NCBI GenBank assembly: GCA_013151025.1
Contig: JAADJC010000065.1
Location: 1 to 64,000 of the forward strand
DNA: 64,000 nt
Reading direction: 5' to 3'
DNA from: Acidobacteriota bacterium
Lineage (GTDB): Bacteria; Acidobacteriota; Holophagae; Thermotomaculales; Thermotomaculaceae
This document shows, piece by piece, positions 27,667-37,097 of this stretch. A model generated the notes under the pieces. That model did no database searches and was not told where the DNA came from. It worked only from the letters and a program-made list of their open reading frames with translations. The translations under genes and the position numbers were made by a program. Positions within the stretch are counted from its first letter, which is position 1. The number at the start of each line of letters is the position of its first letter.

Positions 27667-28626
27667 TCAGGGACGATTCTTGTAAATCACTCGACCGAAC
27701 ATCGGGAGATATGGGGTCCAGTCCGGGTGATCTGACGGGACATCCGCCTCAATAGCCTGACGCATGGCATTAATTTTGGCATCCATATTATCCAGACTGT
27801 TGACCATCAGGGCTTCCGGGGTTTTGGGTCGCTTTGGTGAACCGAACTCCAATTCCCCATGGTGGGAGAGGATGATGTGCAGAAGGTGAAGTCGAAGGTT
27901 ATCCGGGAAATCCGGGATTTCCCGGATTCGTGCGGCAATATAGTCGTATTCAATGGCAATGTGTCCCAGAAGCCGACCTTCGGTGGAGTAGCTGAATTCC
28001 CGTTGATAGGAAAGTTCCCAGAGTTTTCCCAGGTCATGGAAAAGCAATCCTGCCAGAACAAGGTCTTTATTGATGATGGGGTAGACAGGGGCCACCTGAA
28101 CTGCCAGTTTCAGCAGGGTTAACAGATGTTCCAGATATCCGCCTCTGTACGCATGGTGCAGACTCTTTGCCGCCGGGGCGATTTTCGCCAGTTCTACGAC
28201 TTCGGAATCGTTGTACACATGGTTTGCCAGTTCTTTGAGGAAAGAATTTTCCAGCTCTGTTTCAATTATCTGGCGCACTTCTTCCAGCATATGTTCAGGA
28301 GGTCGTTCACTTACGGGAAAGAAGATAGTGGGGTCGTCGACTTCATCATCATTCGCCTTTCGAAGTTTAGTGACCACCATTTGCAATTGATTGTTGTACA
28401 ACTGAATCCGGAAGCGAATCTTTACAAAGTCTCCAGGTTTTACAGTGTCCACGGTTTCTTCGAAGTTGTCCCACATCATTCCGATGAGATCGCCGCTTGA
28501 GTCCCCGAATTTCATAAACAGGTAGTGACCCCCGTTTTTCTTATCTCGGATTGCGAGTAATTTCAACAGATAAACTTCGTCGCCCTTCCAGTCAGGTTTT
28601 AATTCTTTTATAAATGTGTGTTCCAT
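27667..28626 (-). CDS. YhaM-like 3'-5' exoribonuclease (OB fold plus HD domain)
   Basis: 319 residues. The N-terminal OB fold (about 15-100; YLFMKFGDSSGDLIGMMWDN) is followed by an HD phosphohydrolase domain with GGYLEHLLTLLKLA, LFHDLGKLWEL and SHHGELEFGSPK. The order OB then HD, and the PEA motif after SPKRPKT, match YhaM/CBF1, which trims RNA, and DNA in some species, from the 3' end. It sits directly against the S4 gene and eight bases from the Dus gene, so three RNA-acting genes are grouped here. Confidence 0.88.
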   Translation of the reverse strand: MEHTFIKELKPDWKGDEVYLLKLLAIRDKKNGGHYLFMKFGDSSGDLIGMMWDNFEETVDTVKPGDFVKIRFRIQLYNNQLQMVVTKLRKANDDEVDDPTIFFPVSERPPEHMLEEVRQIIETELENSFLKELANHVYNDSEVVELAKIAPAAKSLHHAYRGGYLEHLLTLLKLAVQVAPVYPIINKDLVLAGLLFHDLGKLWELSYQREFSYSTEGRLLGHIAIEYDYIAARIREIPDFPDNLRLHLLHIILSHHGELEFGSPKRPKTPEALMVNSLDNMDAKINAMRQAIEADVPSDHPDWTPYLPMFGRVIYKNRP

Positions 28627-28884
28627 TCAGACAATCTCCTCTTCCAGAATCTCATAATAATTCAGTTCCGTTCCCTTTTTAACCGGCCGTGTCGGAATTT
28701 CCTTTATCAGGATTTTCAAACGACGACGATGGAGCGGTAATTGCAGGATATCGTTTTCTTTCACATCCCTGCCGGGCTTGGCCAGTGCGCCGTTGAGCAG
28801 CACCCGACCGGAACGCACCAATTCGTTGGCCACAGCTCTGCGTTTTACAATCATAGTTCTCTTCAGAAACAGGTCCAGTCTCAC
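28627..28884 (-). CDS. S4-domain RNA-binding protein (RqcP/Hsp15-like)
   Basis: 85 residues. Almost all of it is an S4 domain: MRLDLFLKRTMIVKRRAVANELV and GRVLLNGALAKPGRDV. Short stand-alone S4 proteins of this size include RqcP and Hsp15, which act on stalled 50S ribosomes carrying peptidyl-tRNA. The basic patch HRRRLKILIK fits rRNA or tRNA binding. It overlaps surA-like by four bases and abuts the nuclease gene. Confidence 0.85.
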   Translation of the reverse strand: MRLDLFLKRTMIVKRRAVANELVRSGRVLLNGALAKPGRDVKENDILQLPLHRRRLKILIKEIPTRPVKKGTELNYYEILEEEIV

Positions 28885-29858
28885 AGGTCTTCCGGTTTTA
28901 CATCCACCCGCACATAGTAAGTGCCCTTCAGTTCAGTAATAAATTTTTTGATAGCGGCATTGATCTGCGGTTCCCGTATCTTACTGCGAATATCATCCTT
29001 GACGTCCTTGAAGGGGCGGGCTTTGGGTTTGTTGACTTCAGTTAAACGGACAATATGAATAGAACCGGGAATTTCGATAACTGGAGACACTTCCTGAGGT
29101 TTCAGCCTCAGTGCGGCTTCTTCCAATTTTTTGTTGAGGTCGCCCTTTTTCAGGTTTTGCATTTCACCGTTGTAATCCTTGGAACCGGCTTCGGAATACT
29201 TCTGGACAGCTTCGCCAAAACCGAGTTTGTTTGTGACAATGCTTTTCCGACACTCTTTCATGGTAGCAAGGACACTGTCCCGGTTCTGGTCATTGTAGAG
29301 CATTACAATCTCCTGAATGGAGTAGCTGAAGGGGGTCTCATAGTCGCTCAGGTGCTGGGCGAAATAGGCTTTCATTTCTGCGTTGTCCACCTGAATGTTT
29401 CTGACAACCAGTTGGTTGATGACGGTTCTTGCCGTGTTCTGGGTTTTCTGGTTCTCTTTAAACTCTTTAAGGGTCATACCGGTGGACTGCATAATTGCAT
29501 TTTCAAGTTGGGCTTCAGTTTTGAAGTTATTTTCTTTCAATAATTGTTGAATGAAGGTGTCAATTTGTTCATCTGTGATGCTGATTTCTTCCTGTCCGGC
29601 TTTCTCCAGTAGCAGAAGTTCTTCGAGTTTTTCCTCAATTACCTGTTTTTTCAGGTTGGCAATCTGTTTCTTGAGTTCATCACCAGTGTATTTCTGAAAA
29701 AGAACCGAAGACCGGGCATCATAAATCTTTTTTAAATCCAACAGAGTGCTTGCCCGATTGTTGACAATGATAGCGATCTTTTCCACTACTTTTGAAAAAC
29801 CAAGGGTAGCCGGTGCCAGTACGATTAATAGAACGAGAATCAATACGCGTTTTGTCAT
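28881..29858 (-). CDS. SurA-like periplasmic chaperone (SurA-N plus PPIase)
   Basis: 325 residues. A signal peptide (LILVLLIVLAPATLGFS) is followed by a SurA N-terminal helical domain (about 25-165; IAIIVNNRAS, LKKQVIEEKLEELLLLEKA) and a parvulin-type PPIase region (about 175-285; FSYSIQEIVMLY). The parvulin part is divergent. It would help fold outer-membrane proteins such as the TonB-dependent receptor. It is the third of three tandem peptidyl-prolyl isomerase genes. Confidence 0.85.
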   Translation of the reverse strand: MTKRVLILVLLIVLAPATLGFSKVVEKIAIIVNNRASTLLDLKKIYDARSSVLFQKYTGDELKKQIANLKKQVIEEKLEELLLLEKAGQEEISITDEQIDTFIQQLLKENNFKTEAQLENAIMQSTGMTLKEFKENQKTQNTARTVINQLVVRNIQVDNAEMKAYFAQHLSDYETPFSYSIQEIVMLYNDQNRDSVLATMKECRKSIVTNKLGFGEAVQKYSEAGSKDYNGEMQNLKKGDLNKKLEEAALRLKPQEVSPVIEIPGSIHIVRLTEVNKPKARPFKDVKDDIRSKIREPQINAAIKKFITELKGTYYVRVDVKPEDL

Positions 29859-30796
29859 TCTTCCTCCCCATGGGAAACGGGAAACTTCCCGCTATAATTA
29901 AACACCAGAATGCGGTCCGGGTAAACAACAATTCGTGACTGTTGCAGCATCTCCTGTTTTTTCTCTGCAATGCGTTTGTTCAGGTGTTGTCTGGACAGCT
30001 TTTCCCGAATGGTGTCCTCCACCTCCTCAAACGGCAGTTTTCTCGGGGCAAGCTTCTCCTTGATTTTTAGTAAGTTGTAGGAAACAGAAGCACCAAGCCG
30101 AGTTTGAACGATACGGGACACCCTACCTGGTTTCAGTTTTTCCAGAGTTTTCAGAAATGGCTCCGGTATTTCACTTGTCTGGAAGCAATTTTCTTCAATC
30201 TGGATGTCCTTGTACCTTTTTCGGAAGAAATCCAGCCCTTTTTTCTTGCGAACCAACCAGTAGCGGGCATCTTTCAGCAGATCTTCGTAACTGGAGGAAA
30301 ACCGGATGAAACAGTAGCTTTCGCCTTTCAGAAATTCGTTGATATTCTGTTCGTAATAGTTTTCGGTCTCATCGGTTGTAATCAGGGGCATTCCCTTTGC
30401 CACCATGTTCTTAAACTTTTCTTCAGCCAGGATGAGAGACGTGTTCAACGCCAGGATGCGTTTTTCATGGAGGTCATATGTATTAAGTAGCCGGGTTTTA
30501 CCCGTTAATTGAAGGTATTCGGCAATTTCTTTCTCACCGGGAAGTCGGTGTTGGTTCTGAAGGTAGTTCAGGAGTACGCGTTGCTCCAGGTAACCGTCAA
30601 AGAGGCGGTTTAGAATTTCCTCATCCTTTTTCTCAAGGATGTCTGCGTAGTTCGCCTGGAGATACAAGACAAATTCCTCCCGCAATACATCCTGGTTGTC
30701 TATACAGGCGATTACATTGTCGGGAACCGGAGACAGGCTCCCGTCACTGCATGAAAAAAGCAGTGGCAGCAAAAGAAAAAGGATCAGTTTCTGCAC
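29855..30796 (-). CDS. PpiC/SurA-like lipoprotein, divergent
   Basis: 313 residues with a lipobox (LLFSC) near residue 16. N-terminal helical domain as in SurA (QDVLREEFVLYLQANYADIL, DGYLEQRVLLNYLQNQ), followed by a reduced parvulin-like region (about 170-265; YCFIRFSSSYEDLLKDARYWL). Overall chaperone rather than catalytic. It overlaps the SurA-like gene by four bases and is two bases from the first PPIase gene. Confidence 0.8.
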   Translation of the reverse strand: MQKLILFLLLPLLFSCSDGSLSPVPDNVIACIDNQDVLREEFVLYLQANYADILEKKDEEILNRLFDGYLEQRVLLNYLQNQHRLPGEKEIAEYLQLTGKTRLLNTYDLHEKRILALNTSLILAEEKFKNMVAKGMPLITTDETENYYEQNINEFLKGESYCFIRFSSSYEDLLKDARYWLVRKKKGLDFFRKRYKDIQIEENCFQTSEIPEPFLKTLEKLKPGRVSRIVQTRLGASVSYNLLKIKEKLAPRKLPFEEVEDTIREKLSRQHLNKRIAEKKQEMLQQSRIVVYPDRILVFNYSGKFPVSHGEEE

Positions 30797-30798
30797 AA

Positions 30799-31704
30799 TT
30801 ACAACTGGATTTCGATTGCCGCTTGTTTCTTTAGATTTTCAACTGTACTTGCCAGAATGGACCGATAGAACTCACCTTTCAGTGTTTCCTTCTCCTTCTT
30901 AGTGAGTTGGTCAAACGGCTTGCGATTCCCGTCAGTCCTGTTGATCAGTTTTACCAGATGGTAACCAAATCGGGTTTTAACAATGCCACTGATGTCTCCG
31001 GGTTTCATTGTGGCAAGAGCTTGATCAAACTCTGGAACCATGGCGCCTTTCTCGAATGTGCCAAGGTCGCCTCCATGAGGTGAGGAAGGCCCTTCAGAAT
31101 ATTTTTTTGCAAGTTCGCTGAAATCTGCACCGTTTTTGAGTTTTTCCTGGAGCATCTTGATTTCTTTCAGTGCGGCGGCGTTAGAAGTAGCATCTGTTCC
31201 GGTACTGTTAAATACTTTCATGTCTTTTTTCGGAGTGATTATAATGTGTTTTGCTGAATAGCTGGTCTTACCCGCCATCACGTCACTGTGGGTGTCGTAG
31301 AATTTACTCAGAATGTCATCTGTTGCGGGGTTATTTTCCACAATGTATTGATAATACCGATTGAGAAGAAGCTCGTTAGACATCAGTTCGCGGCGAACAA
31401 GAAAGGTGGCATCTCTATCAAGATCCAACTTTCTTGCTTCCTGTACCAGAAGAGTCTGGGTAGCCAACTGATCCAACAACTTCTTTTTTCCGTCTGTGGA
31501 CTGGAATTGTCGCTGGGTCTGAGGAGGGAGGGACTGGATCAGGAGTTTAAGCTTATCTTCGGTAATCTTGTTCCCATTGAGGTTGGCAATCACCTTGCCG
31601 TTTCCCTGATACATTTCACTTTTCTTCTGAGATTGACATCCGGACATGACGATTGAGGCAGCCACCAGGACTGCAGCCAGAGTGAAACTAAAAATCTTTT
31701 TCAT
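30799..31704 (-). CDS. PrsA/PpiD-like peptidyl-prolyl isomerase lipoprotein
   Basis: 301 residues from the ATG at 31704 (AGGAG upstream); the longer frame has no leader. Signal peptide with lipobox IVMSGCQ. Helical SurA/PrsA N-terminal domain, then a well-conserved parvulin domain: SAKHIIITPKKD, ADFSELAKKYSEGPSSPHGGDLGTF, and VKTRFGYHLVKL. This is the best-preserved catalytic domain of the three tandem foldases. Anchored in the periplasm, it assists folding of exported proteins. It starts the run that ends at the dus gene, 92 bases after ribH. Confidence 0.9.
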   Translation of the reverse strand: MKKIFSFTLAAVLVAASIVMSGCQSQKKSEMYQGNGKVIANLNGNKITEDKLKLLIQSLPPQTQRQFQSTDGKKKLLDQLATQTLLVQEARKLDLDRDATFLVRRELMSNELLLNRYYQYIVENNPATDDILSKFYDTHSDVMAGKTSYSAKHIIITPKKDMKVFNSTGTDATSNAAALKEIKMLQEKLKNGADFSELAKKYSEGPSSPHGGDLGTFEKGAMVPEFDQALATMKPGDISGIVKTRFGYHLVKLINRTDGNRKPFDQLTKKEKETLKGEFYRSILASTVENLKKQAAIEIQL

Positions 31705-31796
31705 GTAATTCTCCTGTAATTTGTCTGCTTGTACATTATCCCAGATTATTCCGGGCTTTTCCACTGGAAGAAGCCGTCCCCTTAAATGGAAAACGT

Positions 31797-32261
31797 TTAT
31801 TCGATTTTCCCCATCAGGTCAGCCATTTCAATGGCGGAAAGGGCGGCAGACCATCCTTTGTTTCCGGCCTTGGTTCCTGCTCTGTCAATAGCTTGTTCCA
31901 CCGTATCGGCTGTGATAACGCCGAAGATTACCGGTGTGTTCCGGGTAAGGGACACGTTGGCGATTCCTTTACTGACTTCTGCCGATACATAATCAAAGTG
32001 GGGGGTTTCTCCCCGGATGACGGCACCGAGACAGATGATGGCGTGATATTCCCCGGTTTCACACAGACGCTTTGCCGCCAATGGGATTTCAAAGCTTCCC
32101 GGAACCCAGACAATCGTAATGTCTTTATCTTCGCAGTAATGGCGATTGAGACAATCCAGTGCGCCGTCCAGCAGCCTTGATGAGATAAAGTCATTGAAAC
32201 GGCTGATGACGATGGCAAACGAGCGCCCTTTTGCGTTGAATTTACCTTCAATGGTTTTCAT
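31797..32261 (-). CDS. ribH: 6,7-dimethyl-8-ribityllumazine synthase
   Basis: 154 residues; GGAGGAG upstream. Motifs include [38 protein letters not shown] with the catalytic His, and [11 protein letters not shown]. RibH joins 5-amino-6-ribitylaminouracil and dihydroxybutanone phosphate to lumazine; it forms icosahedral or pentameric shells. Its start overlaps ribBA by four bases. No FMN riboswitch was found before the rib operon. Confidence 0.96.
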   Translation of the reverse strand: MKTIEGKFNAKGRSFAIVISRFNDFISSRLLDGALDCLNRHYCEDKDITIVWVPGSFEIPLAAKRLCETGEYHAIICLGAVIRGETPHFDYVSAEVSKGIANVSLTRNTPVIFGVITADTVEQAIDRAGTKAGNKGWSAALSAIEMADLMGKIE

Positions 32262-33466
32262 TTTTTAAGCTCCTCCAGAAGGATCTGATGACCCATTTTA
32301 TCGCGTTTTGTTTCAAGATAGTGAAGATTTGCGGGGTTGGGCTGAATCTCAATGGGAACTCTGTCTACAACAGACAAGCCATACCCTTTCAGGGCAATGA
32401 TTTTGGTGGGATTGTTGGTTAAAAGCCGAATTTTTCGAATTCCCAGATCAAGAAGAATCTGGGCGCCGACTCCGTAATCCCTGAGATCGGGCTTAAATCC
32501 AAGTTTGCAATTTGCCTCAACAGTGTCATGGCCCTGGTCTTGAAGCTGGTAGGCCAGAATTTTATTTTTCAGGCCGATTCCCCGGCCTTCATGGGGAAGA
32601 TAAACAACCACGCCCCCTTTGTCCCCTATCTTCTGCAGGGCGGCGGTCAGCTGATCCCCGCAATCACATCGCATGGAACCCAGGACATCTCCGGTTTTGC
32701 ATTCGGAATGCATTCGGACAAGGGTAGGGACATCCTCGTTGAATTCCCCTTTCACGATGGCGAGATAATCTTTTTCATCCAGATCACAGTTGTAATACAT
32801 CAGCTTAAAATGTCCGTATCGGGAAGGAAAATCTACAGTAGCCACTCGATGAACCAACTTTTCATACCGGCTGCGATATGCGATGAGGTCTGCGATGGTG
32901 ACAATGGGAATGTTCATCTTTTCCGCCATCTCAGTTAACTGAGGTAGCCTTGCCATCGTACCGTCTTCATTCATGATTTCGCAGAGTACGCCGGAGGGGG
33001 TCAGACCGGACATCCGTGCCAGATCCACCGATGCTTCGGTGTGACCGGCCCGCTTCAGTACGCCGCCCCTTTTTGCAATAAGAGGGAAAATATGTCCGGG
33101 GCGTGCCAGATCTTCCGGCCTGGCAACCGGATTCACAATTACCTGAATGGTTCGTGAGCGGTCTGAGGCGGAGATTCCAGTTGTAGTTCCGACAACAGCG
33201 TCCACAGTTTCGGTGAAAGCGGTGGAGTGGCGGGCAGTATTTTTCTGAACCATGGGTTCAAGTGCTAATTCAGATGCCCGTTCCGCCGTAATGGCAACGC
33301 AGATAAGACCCCGTGCATTTTTTGCCATAAAATTGATGGCCTCAGGGGTCACCTTGTCCGATGCGATGATAAAATCGCCCTCATTTTCCCGGTTCTCGTC
33401 ATCCACAACAATCAGAAAACCACCTTCCCGGAAGCGGGTCAGTGCGTCTTCAATGGGAATAATCAT
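32258..33466 (-). CDS. ribBA: Bifunctional DHBP synthase / GTP cyclohydrolase II
   Basis: 402 residues. The RibB half (1-200) has [30 protein letters not shown] and [13 protein letters not shown]. The RibA half (about 205-402) has the zinc site [23 protein letters not shown] and HEGRGIGL. It makes both riboflavin precursors, from ribulose 5-phosphate and GTP. Both active sites look complete. It overlaps ribE and ribH by four bases each. Confidence 0.96.
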   Translation of the reverse strand: MIIPIEDALTRFREGGFLIVVDDENRENEGDFIIASDKVTPEAINFMAKNARGLICVAITAERASELALEPMVQKNTARHSTAFTETVDAVVGTTTGISASDRSRTIQVIVNPVARPEDLARPGHIFPLIAKRGGVLKRAGHTEASVDLARMSGLTPSGVLCEIMNEDGTMARLPQLTEMAEKMNIPIVTIADLIAYRSRYEKLVHRVATVDFPSRYGHFKLMYYNCDLDEKDYLAIVKGEFNEDVPTLVRMHSECKTGDVLGSMRCDCGDQLTAALQKIGDKGGVVVYLPHEGRGIGLKNKILAYQLQDQGHDTVEANCKLGFKPDLRDYGVGAQILLDLGIRKIRLLTNNPTKIIALKGYGLSVVDRVPIEIQPNPANLHYLETKRDKMGHQILLEELKK

Positions 33467-34056
33467 TCTGACTCCTTTTTAAATTGATAAAGATATTTAC
33501 CAATGATATCGGTTTCAATGTTTACTGTGTCTCTCTTCTTCAGGGAATTGAGGTTCGTCGCTTTCAGCGTGAAAGGAATGATGGAAACAGTTGCAATCAG
33601 CCCTGATTTACGTGCAATAGTAAGGGAAACGCCGTTGACGCAGATGGAGCCATGAAGAACTGTTAAAATTGCCCACTCTTTCGGCAAACGAAAGTCCATG
33701 AGACAGGTCTCCTGCTTTCGTACGATCCGGGTGACGGTGGCAACGCAATCCACGTGGCCCTGAACCAGATGTCCCCCCAGCCGGGCGTTGGCCTTCAATG
33801 CACGTTCAAGGTTGACAGCCGTTCCGGTCTTCCATTGTTTTATTGTTGTTTTACTCAATGTTTCGGCAGCGGCATAAACGGAAAAACCAGTATTGGAACG
33901 ATTAATTACCGTTTGGCATACGCCATCCAGTGCGACGCTGTTGTCTACCGACAGGTCATCAAGAATATCGTGGCACGTGACCTTGATTTCAACGCCATCT
34001 GCCCGTTTCCTCAGGGCCTGGATTTTGCCTGTTTCCTCTATAATTCCCGTAAACAT
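33463..34056 (-). CDS. ribE: Riboflavin synthase
   Basis: 197 residues. The MFTGIIEETGKI start and two internal lumazine-binding repeats (SVALDGVCQTVI ... LGGHLVQGHVD, and ICVNGVSLTIA ... NIETDIIGKYL) are diagnostic of the alpha-type trimeric enzyme. It dismutates two lumazines to riboflavin. It overlaps ribD by 19 bases and ribBA by four. Confidence 0.95.
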   Translation of the reverse strand: MFTGIIEETGKIQALRKRADGVEIKVTCHDILDDLSVDNSVALDGVCQTVINRSNTGFSVYAAAETLSKTTIKQWKTGTAVNLERALKANARLGGHLVQGHVDCVATVTRIVRKQETCLMDFRLPKEWAILTVLHGSICVNGVSLTIARKSGLIATVSIIPFTLKATNLNSLKKRDTVNIETDIIGKYLYQFKKESE

Positions 34057-35075
34057 ATCCTTGTATCCTGTCCTGAGAGGCGAATTGCTTCCGCCATAGT
34101 TCTGCCCCGCATTCGAAAGAGCGGGATTCCATCACCGAGAATGACCGGTGCTACATATATCAGGAACTCATCCACGAGTCTCTGCTCAGTAAAGGCACCA
34201 AAAATTCCCGCACCCCCTTCTACCAGAAGAGATGTCAGACCCATTGTAGCAAAAGACTTGAGCAACGGGGTAAGTACCGGCCCACTATCTTCCAACAACT
34301 GAACGCCAATGCCTTGGAATTTCATTTTCTTTTCATCAGTCAGTGCATCGGGAGCAGTTACCAGAATGGTTCGATCCGTGAAAACATTGGATTTTGGTGA
34401 AAGATTTCCGGAATTACTGAGGACAATCTTTTGGGGATTACGGCCCTTTACCATGCGGACATTGAGCTTCGGATTATCGGTTCGGACAGTACCGGCACCG
34501 ATCAGGACGGCATCCACCTGACTTCTCAAAAGGTGCACCTCAGAGCGGGACGCTGAATTTGATATCCACTTGCTGTTTCCGGTGGAGTCTGCAATAAAAC
34601 CATCCAGCGTTATGGCTGCCTTCAGAATGACATAGGGGCGTCCCGTTGAAATGAAATGGATGAAAAATCGATTCAGCTCTTCGGCTTCCGCTTCCATGTG
34701 GCCGACACTGACCTCTATCCCTGCTTGTATGAGCTTTCGGATTCCCCGGCCGTTTATCTCTGGATTCGGGTCTTTTATCGCAATAAAAACCCGTTTAACC
34801 TGTTCTTGAATGAGACGATCCACACATGGCGGGGTTTTTCCGTAGTGGGAACAAGGTTCCAGGGTGACGTATACGTCGTTCCCGGCTACCGGCTCAGTGG
34901 CGTTTTGAATCGCATTAATTTCAGCATGGGGACCCCCGAAATACTGATGATAGCCTTCCCCGATGATGCGGCCTTGTTTTACGATTACGCAACCAACTGC
35001 AGGATTTGGCGAAACATGGCCTAATCCCTTTTTTGCCAGGTTCAATGCCCGTTGCATGAATTCAATATGAAACAT
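34038..35075 (-). CDS. ribD: Riboflavin biosynthesis deaminase-reductase RibD
   Basis: 345 residues from the ATG at 35075, which has AAAGGAG upstream. The deaminase domain (1-145) carries PNPAVGCVIV, GGPHAEINAI (His/Glu of the zinc site) and TLEPCSHYGKTPPC. The reductase domain (about 146-345) shows LKAAITLDGFIADSTGNSKWIS and SLLVEGGAGIFGAF. It performs the second and third steps of the GTP branch. It heads ribD-ribE-ribBA-ribH. Confidence 0.95.
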   Translation of the reverse strand: MFHIEFMQRALNLAKKGLGHVSPNPAVGCVIVKQGRIIGEGYHQYFGGPHAEINAIQNATEPVAGNDVYVTLEPCSHYGKTPPCVDRLIQEQVKRVFIAIKDPNPEINGRGIRKLIQAGIEVSVGHMEAEAEELNRFFIHFISTGRPYVILKAAITLDGFIADSTGNSKWISNSASRSEVHLLRSQVDAVLIGAGTVRTDNPKLNVRMVKGRNPQKIVLSNSGNLSPKSNVFTDRTILVTAPDALTDEKKMKFQGIGVQLLEDSGPVLTPLLKSFATMGLTSLLVEGGAGIFGAFTEQRLVDEFLIYVAPVILGDGIPLFRMRGRTMAEAIRLSGQDTRICLREL

Positions 35076-35230
35076 TCCGACTCCTTTACCGGAACATTGT
35101 AGGGGAGAATGAGCGGGGTTGCAATGGCCTGTCTGGGGCAAGTGGAAGTGCGGGGAGGGAAAGGGAGGGGGAGTTTTACCGTAGAGGACGCAGAGAAGAA
35201 GGGACTGGAACTTAACGCAAAGGCACGGAG

Positions 35231-35256
35231 GCAAAGGGAAGGGGCAAAGGGAAGGG
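35231..35256 (+). repeat. 13-bp direct repeat, two copies
   Basis: GGCAAAGGGAAGG occurs at 35231-35243 and 35244-35256, and GGCAAAA follows as a partial third unit. It lies in a purine-rich gap outside any gene. Confidence 0.8.
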
Positions 35257-35368
35257 GCAAAATAGAAAAGAAGTATGAGTGAGGAGTGATGAATGTCAAT
35301 CGTACTCTGCGGTGAGTCTGGTTCTTTTTCTTTTACCTATACAGAAACCCCGTTCTATCGATGAGAAA

Positions 35369-35402
35369 TAAAAAAAGGCCGGGAATCATTCCCGGCCTTT
35401 TC
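35369..35402 (-). terminator. Rho-independent terminator (bidirectional) after the binding-protein gene
   Basis: GGCCGGGAAT, one loop base, and ATTCCCGGCC form a perfect 10-bp stem flanked by A-run on one side and T-run on the other (35369-35402). It ends the minus-strand gene that stops at 35422 and could also stop plus-strand transcripts. Confidence 0.9.
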
Positions 35403-35421
35403 ATTCCTATAGGGAATTAGA

Positions 35422-36603
35422 CTATTTTACTTTCAGTACGGAATCTTTGATCTGGGCTTTGTCTTCATCGGTCAGCAAGGTGTATTTCAGTTCTCCATTC
35501 TCAAAAGATCGGACCCGGAAAATCTTTGGGTACTGGACCACATCACCGTAGCGGTCAAAAGTGATGCCCCCGGAAACGCCTTTGAAAGCCTTTACCTGCT
35601 GGAGGCGACGGAGAATATCATCCGGCCGATTGCTTTTGGAGAAAGCTTTAGCCGCAATTGTGATGGCGTCATAACCATGGGCCGCATACACGCCCGGTGT
35701 TTTTCCGCAGATGTCCACATAGTCTCCAACGAAAGACCGGGTTTTTTCATCGGTGGCCTTGGGGTTGAACGGGGCTTTCGCGTAAATGACCCCAACAGCA
35801 GCTTCACCAGTTGATTTCAGGAAATCTTCCCTTGAACCGGAAGAGGTGATGAATATGTATGCTTTCGTTTTGACTTCGTAGAGGGCTTTCAGAAGCTGAG
35901 CAGAATCTTCCGGGTAACCGGCAATCAAAACGGCTTCCGGATCCAGCACTTTCACTTTCTCCGCAATGGCGAGAAAATCTTCATAGGTCGAATCGGGAGA
36001 ATAACGGATTACTTCTGGAATATTCATTGCCTGTGTTCCCCTGGCAATCCGGATAATTTCATTCGAAATTCCATATCCATACTCATTCTTAATGGCTATG
36101 GGAACAAATTTACGAATATACAACTGGTTGAACATGGTGTCCGAAATGCGTCGGGCTTCAATGGTGTCCGAAGGGTAGACGCGGAAAGTATAATCATTTC
36201 CCTGTTTTGTGAGCCGGGGACTGGAAGAGGTGGGCGAAATTATTGGAACTTCATATTTCAGTGCCAATGGGGCCAGGGACAAAGTGACTTCACTGGAAAC
36301 GGCGCCAACGATAACATGAACGCCTTTTTCCCGTACCAGCCGAATGTATGCTTCTTTGCCTTTATCCGGTAATCCCAGAGAATCTTCAAAGAAAACGACG
36401 ACTTGCTTATTCCGAATGCCACCGTTTGCATTGAGGTGCTTAACCCCGACCTTGATTGCGCACTGGATGTCTTTCCCAATTGATGCCAATGGCCCGGACA
36501 ATGGTAAAATCGCACCGATTTTTATTGTCTTTTCTCCAGAACAACCGGTCATCATCATCATGGAAACTGCGATAAGTCCTATGAATACCAGAAGTTTTTT
36601 CAT
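35422..36603 (-). CDS. ABC transporter periplasmic-binding lipoprotein (LivJ type)
   Basis: 393 residues from the ATG at 36603 (GGGGGAGG upstream). Signal peptide with lipobox MMTGCSG. Periplasmic_binding_6 fold: IKIGAILPLSGPLASIGKDI, GVHVIVGAVSSEVTLSLAP, PIISPTSSSPRL, and AAHGYDAITIAAKA. Such proteins bind branched-chain amino acids, other amino acids, amides or urea. No permease or ATPase genes adjoin it, so it is either an orphan delivering to a distant transporter or a sensor. The gene is divergent from the ArsR-like regulator. Confidence 0.88.
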   Translation of the reverse strand: MKKLLVFIGLIAVSMMMMTGCSGEKTIKIGAILPLSGPLASIGKDIQCAIKVGVKHLNANGGIRNKQVVVFFEDSLGLPDKGKEAYIRLVREKGVHVIVGAVSSEVTLSLAPLALKYEVPIISPTSSSPRLTKQGNDYTFRVYPSDTIEARRISDTMFNQLYIRKFVPIAIKNEYGYGISNEIIRIARGTQAMNIPEVIRYSPDSTYEDFLAIAEKVKVLDPEAVLIAGYPEDSAQLLKALYEVKTKAYIFITSSGSREDFLKSTGEAAVGVIYAKAPFNPKATDEKTRSFVGDYVDICGKTPGVYAAHGYDAITIAAKAFSKSNRPDDILRRLQQVKAFKGVSGGITFDRYGDVVQYPKIFRVRSFENGELKYTLLTDEDKAQIKDSVLKVK

Positions 36604-36643
36604 AGTGCCTCCCCCGATTAAAAATCTTTCTTCAACAGCAATG

Positions 36644-36672
36644 AACATAGCAAATTCACCTGGGAAAGTCAA
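36644..36672 (-). promoter_or_regulatory. Candidate sigma-70 promoter of the LivJ-like gene
   Basis: On the minus strand TTGACT (36672-36667), 17 bases, and TATGTT (36649-36644), about 40 bases before the start. The hexamers are near consensus. Confidence 0.5.
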
Positions 36673-36773
36673 AAAAAGGATAGTGAAAAAAAAGGTGAAA
36701 CAAATCATTTGCAAGGAAAAGAAAATGTGCTAATTTATCAATGTGGAATCTTTCACAAGGCGGGTGAGCGAGA

Positions 36774-37064
36774 ATGAAAGAGAGTCTGATACAAAAAATG
36801 AAAGCATTATCAAACGAATGCAGGGTAGATCTAATGCTGGAATTGGCAAAGGCATCGGGACCGGTTTGTGTTGGTGAACTTGCCGACTCCATCGGGGTTG
36901 CCGAAGCCAGGGTTTCCAGAGCGCTTCAAATTCTATCTTATGCGGGACTGATCGTGGCGGAACGCAGCGGCACTCGAGTTTTTTATGATCTGAATTCAAA
37001 TGACTGTGTCGCGATGTCTTTGTGCAAGTGCATGGTCGGTGCGGTGGAAATTCGCAAAAAATAA
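36774..37064 (+). CDS. ArsR-family winged-helix regulator
   Basis: 96 residues. The winged-helix core is present: NECRVDLMLELAKA, VGELADSIGVAEARVSRALQILSYAGLIVAERSGTRVFYDL. Five Cys residues, two of them close together at the C-terminus (LCKCM), could bind metal or sense redox state, but no standard ArsR/SmtB site is complete. It is the first plus-strand gene before the hydrogenase subunits, 33 bases away, so it probably controls hydrogenase expression in response to a redox or metal cue. The upstream gap has GTGAAA/TTTCAC inverted half-sites about 60 bases apart. Confidence 0.8.
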   Translation: MKESLIQKMKALSNECRVDLMLELAKASGPVCVGELADSIGVAEARVSRALQILSYAGLIVAERSGTRVFYDLNSNDCVAMSLCKCMVGAVEIRKK

Positions 37065-37097
37065 AAACCTCAAAAAGCAAAGAATAAGGATGGTGAG

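Larger units (their letters stand above)
35076..35421 (+). other. Intergenic gap with purine-rich repeats and a terminator
   Basis: 346 bases without a gene. The ribD end holds its ribosome site. The middle is strongly purine-rich and contains GGCAAAGGGAAGG twice in tandem at 35231-35256, preceded by gaggacgcagag and cttaacgcaaaggcac, a style of dispersed low-complexity repeat. A bidirectional hairpin at 35369-35402 ends the adjacent binding-protein gene. No RFN element and no convincing ORF. Confidence 0.6.

Noticed and set aside
35076-35421. FMN riboswitch for the rib operon
   Set aside because: I searched the leader for the RFN core (AGGGGCAGGG-like) in the minus orientation and saw none.
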